Source: Amorphophallus konjac (taxonomy: Eukaryota > Streptophyta > Magnoliopsida > Alismatales > Araceae). From it: 64,000 nucleotides of DNA. Where the stretch lies: positions 441,376,053-441,440,052 of the forward strand of contig CM040118.1 of the NCBI GenBank assembly GCA_022559845.1. The letters run 5' to 3'. The notes under the pieces are model-generated. The model did no database searches. It was not told the DNA's origin and saw only the letters and a program-made list of their open reading frames with translations. Positions 55,212 through 64,000 of the stretch are shown here, piece by piece (the stretch's first letter is position 1; every line of letters begins with the position of its first letter). A program made the position numbers and the translations under genes.

Positions 55212-56637
55212 ATGGCTGGTGTGGCTGGGGAGGTTTCTGCTCCTCTGCTAACGAAGGAAGTTTGCTCCTCTGAGACGATACAGGTTGACTCGAAGATCTT
55301 ATGCTCAGATGGTCATGGAAGTCCATCGTCGTCCTGTTCCTTCTCTTCAGGTGAAATCCCCTGCGTTCACAGATAAGGGTGAGCCGGCTGTGTTTTTCTC
55401 TCAAAATGAAGTTCAGGCCTCCTGCTCCTCACTCCAGAATGCTATAATTGCCAAGTGCTCGTATGGCCGGCCTACTATACCGGAGATTAAGCTGTGTCTT
55501 GCACAACGGCTCCACCTGAGATCTGAATTTATCATTAGTAGACTTAATGCCAGACATGTTTTGGTCAGATTGGGTTCGGAGGAGGATTTCCTTCGTGTTC
55601 TTCTGCAAAAAAATCTTTATATCAAAGGTTTCCTGTTTAGATTCTTTAGATGGTCCCTTGATTTCGACTTTAATGCGGATCCATCTACTATCCCGGTATG
55701 GATAGGTTTTCCTTCTATTCCTGTTAATTTTTACCATGAGGACATGCTCCGATCGATTGCAGGCAATATTGGTCCAGTTCTTCGAATACATGATGCCACT
55801 ATAGCTATGACGAACACATCTGAAGCCTTAGTTTGTGTTGAAATGGATCTAGATTTACAGAGGAAAGACAGGATTTGGATCAGTATTGACAATGCAGGAT
55901 TCTGGCAGCCGATTAACTATGATCGGGTGCCTCATCTATGCTCATCCTGCCACAAGATTGGGCACCTGGAAAAGGAATGTAAAAAGAATCGAGGTACAAA
56001 TATGCCTCGGGTGAATTTGACAGGAAAAACAAATCGCCCGGAGGTTAAGCATGTCTCCTGGCAAAACATTAAGTCAAGGTCGGTAATGTCAAATCCTCCT
56101 TTGGTTGCAGAGACAGGGAATAGATTTTCAGTTTTTAATCAAGTTCTGGAGAGTTCGGAGGTGATTGATGGTGTTGCTCAGAGCAAGGAAACTACAGAGA
56201 TTAACTCGGTCTGTGATCCTGCGGATAACTATCGGATCTCAGATGCATTGGAGAATAAAGAAAATCCTGGTCCCTCACATGTTGCTTGTAGTAATGCTCC
56301 TTCGGGAATAACTTTAGAGAAACCTCCCCATAATACAGAGGCTTCGGATTCTGTTGAGCTGCCTTCAATTCAAAGTTATTATGAGACTACTCAGGGGATT
56401 TCAAATTCTTTCTGTTCAGACAAATTGGTAATAAATACAGAGAATTCAGAGCTTATTTCTAAAATATCGAAGGATGAGAATGTCAAAATGTTTGGGGGTC
56501 AGACACAAAAAGGAAAGGAGCTGCTTCAAGTATCAAAACCAATTGAAGTTTCAATTTTTCCAGGTGTCTTATTCAGTGATGCCCGGTTGACAAGGGCTAA
56601 AGCCAAAAGCCTGATCACTAAACCAATGCTTTTATAA
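55212..56637 (+). pseudogene. LINE ORF1 (DUF4283-like RNA-binding protein with CCHC knuckle)
   Basis: The main open frame runs 55285-56637 (450 codons). It has the plant LINE ORF1 layout: SYAQMV near the start, a DUF4283-like domain (about 55430-55720: AIIAKCSYGRPTIPEIK ... NARHVLVRLGSEEDF ... FFRWSLDF), the segment IPVWIGFPSIPVNFYHEDML, and a knuckle CSSCHKIGHLEKEC (about 55938-55979), then a long low-complexity tail. It would coat LINE RNA. An ATG at 55212 in another frame (MAGVAGEVSAPLLTKE) looks like the older start, joined by a frameshift near 55290; if so the present ORF1 begins internally. Ends 3 nt before ORF2. Confidence 0.85.
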
Positions 56638-56640
56638 CCC

Positions 56641-59600
56641 ATGTTAAACTCTGCATTAATTTGGAATGTCAGGGGTATTGGAAATAAAGCTACTCAAATG
56701 AGTTTGGCTCATCATATTAGTGTCAACAAAGCAGGTTTGGTGGCTATCTCTGAACCTCGGATTAACTTTAATAGAGCTCACACAATAGCCTGGAAGATCA
56801 ATATGCAGTCCTTTGTTGGAAATGACGGGGATGCCTCCAAGATATGGATTCTGTACAAATCAAATATATGTTTAGATATTGTTGAGTCTCATCCACAATA
56901 TCTAACTGTTGGAATAAAGGACAATGATAAGGTAATTCTGTTCTTCACTGCAGTATATGCCTCCTGCAATGTTAGCGAACGCAGAATTCTTTTTGATGCT
57001 TTAATGGAGTTTAGTCGAGATGTTAATATCCCTTGGTTACTAGGGGGTGATTTTAACTGCATTGCATCTCCGGATGAAAAATGTGGTGGTTCTTTTTCTT
57101 CCATGACTGCCATGACTGAATTTCAAGGTTTCTTAGCAGCGGCTGGCTTAGTAGATGCAGGCTTTTCTGGCTCATTATACACTTGGTCAAATAATCAAAT
57201 TGGCTCTTCCTCCATCAAAGCTCGGTTGGACAGGATTTTACTTAACTCATACTGGGTTAGCTCACCTAATTCTCTTTCAGTTAAACATTTAGTCCGTGGC
57301 CGTTCAGATCATGCCCCGTTATTGATGACTATGAAGTCCACTCAATATTCTCATGGGAAATTTATGTATCAACATATGTGGCACTCTCATGAGAATTTCT
57401 TAGACTTTGTAAAAGATAGTTGGAATAAATATTCACATACAGATGTTCACCCTTTTGTTACTCTTCAGTACAAATTAAAATGTTTGAAGGCTGACTTACA
57501 AAAATGGAACAAAGAAATCTTTGGCAACATATTTCAGGCTAAGAGCAGAGTTGAGGCTTTTGTTACACATGCTCAAATAAATTTTGATTCTGATCCATCT
57601 GTGAACAACCGAATTCAGATGCAGAAAGCTAATGCTGATTTGCGTCTTATTCTATTCAGAGAAGAGATGTATTGGTATCAAAAGTCTAGGGTGGAATGGA
57701 TCTCTTGTGGTGATCGTAACACCCAATTTTTCCATCATTACACTCAAGTTAAAAGGCAAAGGAACTTCATTCACAAGTTAAAAATTAATGAGGAGTGGGT
57801 GGATGATCAAATTGTTCTAGCTGATGGTGCAGTGGACTTCTTTAAGTCCCTTCTGTCCTCTGAACCTCATACAATTGAAGATAGAATTTTTGAAGCAATT
57901 CCTCCTTTGATTAATAATGAGCAGAATTCTTCTTTGTGTTTAATTCCTTCAGCAGATAAGGTGAAGAAAGCTACATTTTCTTTATCTGGAAACAGCTCCT
58001 CTGGCCCAGATGGATTCTCTGGGGGATTTTTCTCCCATTGCTGGGATATAGTTGCAGATGAGGTGGTTAAAGCTGTCCAAAGCTTCTTCCAAGGGTGGGG
58101 ACTACCTCAAGGCATCACTTCTACTATTATCTGCCTAGTCCCTAAGAAGAAAAGTCCCACTACATATGCTGATTTCAGGCCAATTAGTTTGTGCAATTTT
58201 ACTTATAAAATTGTTTCAAAAATCATATGTGAGAGGTTGAGTCCAATTCTTCCAATGATTATTTCAAAGGAGTAAAGTGGATTTGTGTATGGCAGACACC
58301 TTGCTGACAATTTTCTGATGGCCAAGGAGATGATTATAGATATTGATAAGCCTGTGCAGGGTCATAATATAATCATGCAACTTGATATGGCTAAAGCTTA
58401 TGATCGTTTGGAATGGGATTTTCTGTTCAAGGTCCTTAGGAGCTTTGGTTTCTGCAACATATTTATTTCTTTGATTTCTCAATTACTGGTAAACTGCTGG
58501 TTTTCTATCTCCTTCAATGGTCAAATCAAAGGTTACTTTAAGTCTACCAAAGGTGTTCGTCAAGGAGATCCCCTTGCTCCATCTTTATTCATTATTGCTG
58601 AAGAGGTCATGAGTAGGGGCCTTGCACAGCTTTTCCTATCTGGTCGATGTAAATATTTTCATCTCTCTAGAAGGGTTCAGCCCATAACCCATTTACTTTA
58701 TGCTGATGACTCTTTGATATTCATTAATGGTGGTATGGCCTCTATAAAGCAGTTAATGTTGTTCCTGGGGAGATATCAAGCTGCATCCGGTCAATGCATT
58801 AATGCTCACAAAAGCTATTTCCTAACTGCTAAGAAAATGCCTCAATGTTCTATTGCTCGGATAACTCAATTGACAGGATACTGCTTAAGGAATGGCAGCA
58901 TCACTTACCTTGGCATTCCTCTCTTTAAGGGTCATGTGAAGACTTCTCACTTCAAGTATCTCATTGATAAAATTAATATCAGATTGGCTGGTTGGCAAAG
59001 CAAGATGTTATCACAGGCAGGCAGACTGGTTCTAATTAGGACAGTTTTATCTGCTATTCCAGTATACACAGCAAATGCAGCATCAATCCCATACACTATC
59101 GTAAAACAGATTGGAAGTATCTGCTCTAATTTTTTCTGGCAGGGCTATGAAAATTCCCACAGGAAGCATTGGGTTTCATGGGAAAGAATCTGCTGTCTGA
59201 TAGAAGAAGGAGGTCTTGGAATCAGAAGCTTGAAGGAAATTCAGCAATGCTTTTATGTGAAATTGATTTGCAGGCTATAAATAGTAATTCCCCTGGGCTA
59301 TGTTTGTTAGAAGAAAATACCTAAATGGTCGGCATATTTCAGAATGTAAAGTTCCTTTCTTAGCAGGGATTAAGAAACAAGACTTTGAGAAGGCTAAAAC
59401 CATCTACATGGCAGGCTCTAGAATGATTATCCAGGATGGGGCCAACACAAATTTTCTCAAGGATTGCTGGTGCAAAGACACATCCCTGGCCAATCTTTTT
59501 TCTCTGCAGACTGACTCAGACTCCTTAAATTGCTCTGTTCAAGAGGCTCTAGCCAATCACCTACACCCAGTTTGGGATAAAGTTGAAGACCAGCAACTGA

Positions 59601-60793
59601 AAGACCAACTTCAAGCGATGGTTTTACATAGAGGGGAAGACATCCCTGTTTGGACACTTTCAAGCACAGGTAAATTTAGTTTTAAAACTGCGTTCAGCAT
59701 ATGCAGAAATCAAACTCCTCGGCTGGATGCAAAGTTTAGAAATCTTTCACAGAATTTCCTCTCTCCCCGAGCTTCTATATTTTGTTGGAAAGTTTTGTGC
59801 CAAGCTGTTCCTATTGATACTTTAATTCAGAAGAGTGGAATAAGTCTGGCCTCCTACTACAACTGCTGCTCTTCTGTCCAGAATACTGAAGATATGGACC
59901 ACCTATTTGTTAATAGTGACATAGCTACTTTTCTTTGGAGTATATTTGGATCCTTGATCAATGCTAGCTGTCTGGAACTTAGCAATATAACAAGTAGGCT
60001 GAAGTCTGCTATAAATAAGGCTGCTCTTCATAAACCAAAAGCATTTATATCTCTATTGCTTATCATTCTGATAATCTGGGAGACCTGGAAATACAGATGC
60101 AGAGTAAGATATGAAGGCAAATATCTTAGTTTTTTTAACACTACAGATCATATAATTGCAGAGGTTGCATATGCTGTCAGCAAGATAAAATTTAAGCAAG
60201 GGGTCAACATAGATTATCTGGGAATCCTGCAAGAATTTGGCATTGCTATCAACCATTCCTACCCAAATGTCCTAAGTGTTCGATGGGTTGCTCCTGCTGA
60301 AGGTTTGGCTTTAAATGTGGATGGTGCAAGTAAGGGGAACCTAGGTTTAGCAGGAGGGGGTAGCTATTTCAGAGACAAAAGTGGGAAGCTCTTCATGGGT
60401 TTTGCTTTCTTCTATGGCTCTGGAACAAATATGGCTGCAGAAGGTCGTGCTTTGTTGGATGGTTTAAAGCTGGCAAAAGTTCATGGCATCTCTTTGGCTG
60501 TGATATATACTGATTCAATGGCTTTAATTGATATGCTGGCTTCTAAAAGAGACCCCCCGTGGACTCTTCTTCCCTGGTGGCAGGATCTTCTTCAATTGTT
60601 TCCAACATTTAACTGCCCTATTGTTCATTCCTATAGAGAGGCTAACCAAGTGGTAGATGCATTAGCTAATTATGCAGTTGCTAAGGGTAGTAGCTATGTA
60701 TTTTCTTGTATTTGGGAGTTGCCATTGCTAGCCAAGGGGTATGTTTTAGCTGATGCTTGGGGTTTGCCAAACATCTGCATTAAGCTTGTATAG
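56641..60793 (+). pseudogene. LINE ORF2: endonuclease, reverse transcriptase, RNase H
   Basis: Starts ATG 56641. Endonuclease/exonuclease/phosphatase fold (residues about 1-225): WNVRGIGNKA, ISEPRI, LLGGDFNCI, ARLDRILLN, RSDHAPLL. Reverse transcriptase from about 57980: SSSGPDGFSGGFF, DFRPISLCNFTYKI, KGVRQGDPLAPSLF, catalytic YADD at 58699-58710. A TAA at 58273 replaces a codon that is normally Gln (SGFVYGRH follows in frame). The frame shifts between about 59275 and 59300, then runs 59300-60793: zinc-finger RVT segment (FCWKVLCQAVPIDTL) and an RVT_3-type RNase H with LNVDGASKGN, AAEGRAL, YTDS and HSYREANQVVDALAN. It would nick DNA and prime reverse transcription at the target. A C-terminal RNase H is typical of plant L1. 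Confidence 0.93.
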
Positions 60794-60974
60794 GAGTTTC
60801 TTCATTTCACATACAAGAGGTTCTATCCTCTATTGATGATGTAACCACATTCTGATAGCAATAAAATGAGCATCTAGTAGGTGATTGGTGGAGTGAGAAC
60901 ATTCCCGTCCTTTGGATGGGGGTGCACTCTCCCTATTCTCTTCCTAGATGACTGGCTTTATAAAAAAAAAAAAA
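60794..60974 (+). other. LINE 3' UTR and poly-A
   Basis: About 170 bp of non-coding sequence with an AATAAA at about 60860-60865 and a terminal A13 run (60962-60974). Confidence 0.8.
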
Positions 60975-60985
60975 CCCTAAGCCCC

Positions 60986-61218
60986 AGAGATAAAGGGACG
61001 CAAAAATGCGCAATGCTTAAACCGAAGGCGGCGCGACGATCTGATCTCCCTGGGAGGGGCCTTCTCTTATTCATCATGATGGGCGTATTTTCAAATGTAA
61101 GCCGCATCACGTGGCCCCTACTAGAGAGAGATCTATACCCAACTAGAGCCATAAAAAGTCCAGCCCAAATGCTACTCGTCCGAGCCTAATTTTGGCTCGG
61201 GAGTAGGAGGGGGACAAG
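60986..61218 (+). other. Element 3 pre-LTR leader with polypurine tract
   Basis: Resumes element 3 after the LINE; upstream region of the antisense gene on the minus strand. Loosely similar to 23560-23720 of element 2. Ends in AGGAGGGGGACAAG (61205-61218). No gene. Confidence 0.7.
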
Positions 61219-61951
61219 TGGAGAGGTGAAATCTCGTCGCCTTCATGGAGAGGCCAAAAGAGGTCCAACCAAACCGAATGAGGCCCAACTCCTCGAAGTG
61301 GCAGCCTTTGGGCCCACTTAGTATAAGCCCAAAAACTCACTCTGAATAAGCGCTTCCTAGGCGGCCTTCAGGTTGGGAAGTCCGAGCATCAGTTCAATCG
61401 GGAAAGCTCCCTTGGAGCACCCTATTCCCTATCTCGACCATGCACTCATCGCTCGGGAGACCACTCCTGGGCAAGTGCCTAACGCTCGGGCTCACTGATT
61501 GAAGCTTATTGATTACGGCCGTTGCGAGTCCCTTAATGGCAGGAAGCTTAGGAGGATAGGGGAAACCAAGAGTCCGCGTGCTATAAAGGAGCCCGCATGA
61601 AGGACGTAACCCCCTCTGAAACCCCTCGGCTTACTGGGATCAGTCGCACGATGGGACACTATTTAAAACTGGATAAGCCCTACTACAAGAGGTAAGCCAG
61701 GCAAGAGCCAAAAACCCTGAGCATGAACCACTTCACCTTTTGGTGGAGAGGGATCTCACGCTCCCATCTTCCTCCTAGCTCTTCCCTTTGCATCCGAGCA
61801 CTACTACTTTGCTGACTTAAGCATCGGAGGGTCTTCCCCGGGGATCAATCCCTGGGCATCTTGACTCGTTTCCCTTCTTGCAGTTCACACTTCAAGTGTA
61901 CGTGGTCATCCTCTTCCCCACTCAAGAGTAGTGCGAGATAGCCCCTCTTCA
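61219..61951 (+). repeat. 3' LTR of element 3 (733 bp)
   Basis: TGGAGAGGTG ... CCCTCTTCA, uninterrupted; shows the empty site of the solo LTR (GGGGAAACCAAGAG). TATAAAG at 61582-61588. Followed by GAATT, the right target duplication. Confidence 0.95.
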
Positions 61952-63704
61952 GAATTTTATATTGAAATTCATGAATAAGCGACCTAAATCATGACGTCTT
62001 TTAATGAATGAACGCCATCTTACACAGTCGCTATTTACAATGATAAATATTAAGATTTTGGAATATTCTAGAATTAACGCATGTATGTAGTGTCGTTAAT
62101 TCTTATTGGTTACTTGGAAAACTCTGTTATAATTAAGATTGAGCGACCCTCCAGAGAGCCGCTATATTCTGATATAGCGACCTCTGATAAGGCACCAATT
62201 CTTCTCTCTCTCAATTTTATCACGTTTCTCAACCCATATCGCCGGTTTATTTGGCACTCTCATCTCACATCCGTAGATGGAGTCCCTGTTTTGATTCTAT
62301 CAATCACACACTAACTCTCGGTGATGTTTGAACTCTCCGCAGGATATTCCTTCCTTCGGACTAGTGATTTCATCATAGAGACCTCCGTAAGTCTACACTA
62401 GCCTTGGATTCCCTCAAGACAGCCGAGTAGGTTGTACCCTTAAAACCCATGACCCGTGTCTTGTCACGTCACTCTGAAGAAACGTGATGCTTTAGCACTC
62501 ATAGAGCGTTGTTTCTGGCCTCTAATGAGAAGTCTATTCTGCCAGCAAATGGCGACACTGACTTGGGCGCCAGAAGGAATTGGTGACCAGTCCAGTGGCG
62601 TTATTTCCCTGATATAGTAACCTAAGCCTTGGTGCTATTTCATCGAGCATGTACTATTCACAAGAATGGACGACCACGCATGCGGGCGCTATTTATGTAA
62701 TTGGTGACGATTGAGTGGGCACCAATTATCCAGATTCATGACTTGTCTTGGTTTTTATGTAGTTTAACGGTGACTCATGCTTGTTCAAAGTTCTGCCCTT
62801 GGACTCCTTCATTCGTAAAATCTACCTTATCATCCTATAATGGTTATTCCTTTGGAACTCTATATTGGTTATAACTATAGTGGATGTCTAGAATATACAT
62901 GACCCAATGCCTACGTATATAGGGCCCAATCTGGCCCTGGGAGGAGCACCCGAAAGTACTTGTGTCCATGGGAGTTGATTGATCACAGTGTGACATTGCA
63001 CCGAAGTGCATTACTAGCTTGATTTATGACATTCCACTACTCGTACTTGACTTGACATGACATGACTTGTTTGGCCCGGAATGGGTATTTACTTGCTTGA
63101 TATTATAATAGCCAATTCATGTGACATGACTTGATATATTTACCTACTTGACCATCTTGGTACATTTTTCATGATTATCTTGAAATCTTGCTAGTTCATT
63201 TCTATTAACTCTTGATACACACTCTCTCTCATCATTTTCATGCGTACATGCATGACTAGAATTGCATTCATGTAACATGTAATTACTTAAAGCAAGTTTG
63301 TACTTGAGATATAATTCCTACTGAGCGTTCGCTCACTTAGTGTTTTCCCCTATTTTTTTCAGGTAACTCCGATGACGAGAATCAATCGGATGGGAATGGA
63401 AACGAGTAAAGAGTGTAGAGCCATTTCAACTATCGATGCCGTTATCTAGTCGTGTCTTTTTCCTATTTCTTGGGTCTATCATTGTAATTTTCTTTTATTG
63501 AGTCAAGATTATCCTTTAGTACTTTTTCTAAAGAGGAGATTATGTAATTGATTTATCTTAATGGTTATTATGAATAAGTTAAATTTGGTTATCTTGCAAT
63601 GTGCGCATCTCTATATATAAGGTCGAATTCCTTATGCTCTGATTGACATGAATGATATCAACTCGTCACGCATACCGGGTTCCTTCCGCGCTCGAGATGT
63701 GACA
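61952..63704 (+). repeat. 3' LTR of element 1, right piece
   Basis: Matches about 9501-11246 of the 5' LTR, including decayed copies of the inverted-repeat modules, the GAGCG..CGCTC stem near 63327 and the terminal GATGTGACA. Followed by CTTAA (63705-63709). Confidence 0.95.
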
Positions 63705-63709
63705 CTTAA

Positions 63710-64000
63710 GGACGTTAAAGACCGGCTCTACCTGGTTAAGACTCGCTCCAGAATCCGACAGCACTTCATCACAAGCTCCAAAAAGCTCCTTCTCCAGCCA
63801 TGAAGTCAAGGGTTCTATTTATAGATCCCCAAAACCCTAGCCTGAGTTGAAGGGATAATAGCGAGAAAAGAGCCCTGAGACCTGATAAATCTCGTAGATA
63901 ATATTCCCATGAGTCTCCAGAACTGATCAGAACCTCACGAGAATCAAAATATGGAGAGAAAATGCTAGACCAAGGACTCTGTTCGACTACGGATAGAGAG
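63710..64000 (-). repeat. U3/TATA part of the split outer LTR
   Basis: On the minus strand this contains CTATAAATAG (63824-63815) in a typical plant LTR promoter setting, and downstream (lower coordinates) it runs across the nest into 8085 and below. The element 1 duplication CTTAA marks the cut. The LTR's outer end is beyond the window. Confidence 0.5.

Larger units (their letters stand above)
55119..60970 (+). mobile_element. Near full-length plant L1-type LINE
   Basis: 5.85 kb between 15-bp target duplications, ending in a poly-A run (60962-60974). A short 5' leader, ORF1 (gag-like, with CCHC), 3 nt, then ORF2 (APE-type endonuclease, reverse transcriptase, zinc-finger region, RNase H). 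It inserted just upstream of the antisense gene of element 3. ORF2 has one nonsense codon and one frameshift region, ORF1 perhaps one frameshift near its start, so it is fairly young but probably inactive. Confidence 0.95.
31054..61951 (+). mobile_element. Element 3: Tat/Retand-like Ty3/gypsy, itself carrying three insertions
   Basis: 5' LTR 31054-34852 (split by a solo LTR) and 3' LTR 61219-61951. Target duplication CAATT (31049-31053) versus GAATT (61952-61956); the intact 5' LTR of element 1 reads GAATT at the same point, so the left copy has one later substitution. Same gene order as element 2, including the antisense gene. Three later insertions lie inside: the solo LTR 31402-34461, element 4 at 43168-54411, and the LINE 55119-60970. 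Without them it is about 10.7 kb. Frameshifts in gag and pol and about 10% LTR divergence in the first 200 bp suggest it is older than element 2. Confidence 0.95.
8091..63704 (+). mobile_element. Element 1: Tekay/Del-like chromovirus, outer shell of the nest
   Basis: Ty3/gypsy LTR retrotransposon with 5' LTR 8091-11246, initiator-Met primer site, gag, protease, reverse transcriptase, RNase H, integrase, C-terminal chromodomain, polypurine tract and a 3' LTR that starts at 29639. Two later insertions split it: element 2 at 13318-27101 in the reverse transcriptase, and element 3 at 31054-61951 in the 3' LTR. Removing them and their duplications leaves about 10.9 kb, normal for this lineage. The 3' LTR pieces (29639-31053 and 61957-63704) rejoin to about the length of the 5' LTR. 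All ORFs are broken. Lineage rests on LTR size, primer type and chromodomain. Confidence 0.95.

Overview
This window is repeat-packed plant nuclear DNA, probably heterochromatic. I see no ordinary host gene, no rRNA and no tRNA gene. Plant origin is shown by long-LTR chromoviruses with C-terminal chromodomains, Tat/Retand-type Ty3/gypsy elements with two RNase H domains and an antisense gene, a Sirevirus-like copia gag, and a plant L1-type LINE with a C-terminal RNase H. The species cannot be read from the sequence.

Layout. At the left edge, on the minus strand, lies the LTR-proximal end of a Sirevirus-like copia element: LTR 2853-4764, PBS 2839-2850, degraded gag 680-2757. A non-coding stretch with 33-nt inverted-repeat modules and a 48-bp tandem repeat follows (4765-5944). 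From about 6337 to 8090, continuing at 63705-64000, is a minus-strand LTR that was split by the large nest.

The nest (8091-63704, 55.6 kb, TSD cttaa) is a matryoshka. Element 1, a Tekay/Del-like chromovirus with 3.1-kb LTRs, is the outer shell. Element 2 (13318-27101, TSD gaccg, Retand-like) sits in its reverse transcriptase. Element 3 (31054-61951, TSD caatt/gaatt, also Retand-like) sits in its 3' LTR. Element 2 received a minus-strand LTR remnant (about 23724-26113). Element 3 received a solo chromovirus LTR in its 5' LTR (31402-34461, TSD gaaac), a complete chromovirus, element 4 (43168-54411, TSD caccc), inside its antisense gene, and a near full-length LINE (55119-60970, 15-bp TSD, poly-A). 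Without the inserts, elements 1 and 3 each come to about 10.8 kb.

All coding regions are broken. Element 2, element 4 and the LINE stay mostly in one frame and carry mainly point stops. Elements 1 and 3 also have frameshifts. Many stops can be explained by C-to-T or G-to-A changes (CAG to TAG, CGA to TGA, TGG to TAG), as expected for long-methylated DNA.

The least explained signals are two. (1) The chromovirus LTRs carry arrays of short inverted-repeat modules of nearly fixed length, RCG-N13/14-CGY (19-20 nt), whose arms vary together so that pairing is kept; a separate 33-nt module lies at 5143-5368. (2) The antisense gene of elements 2 and 3 appears to hold a 72-75-nt intron at the same codon and phase in both. 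Only an antisense gene could keep an intron through retrotransposition.
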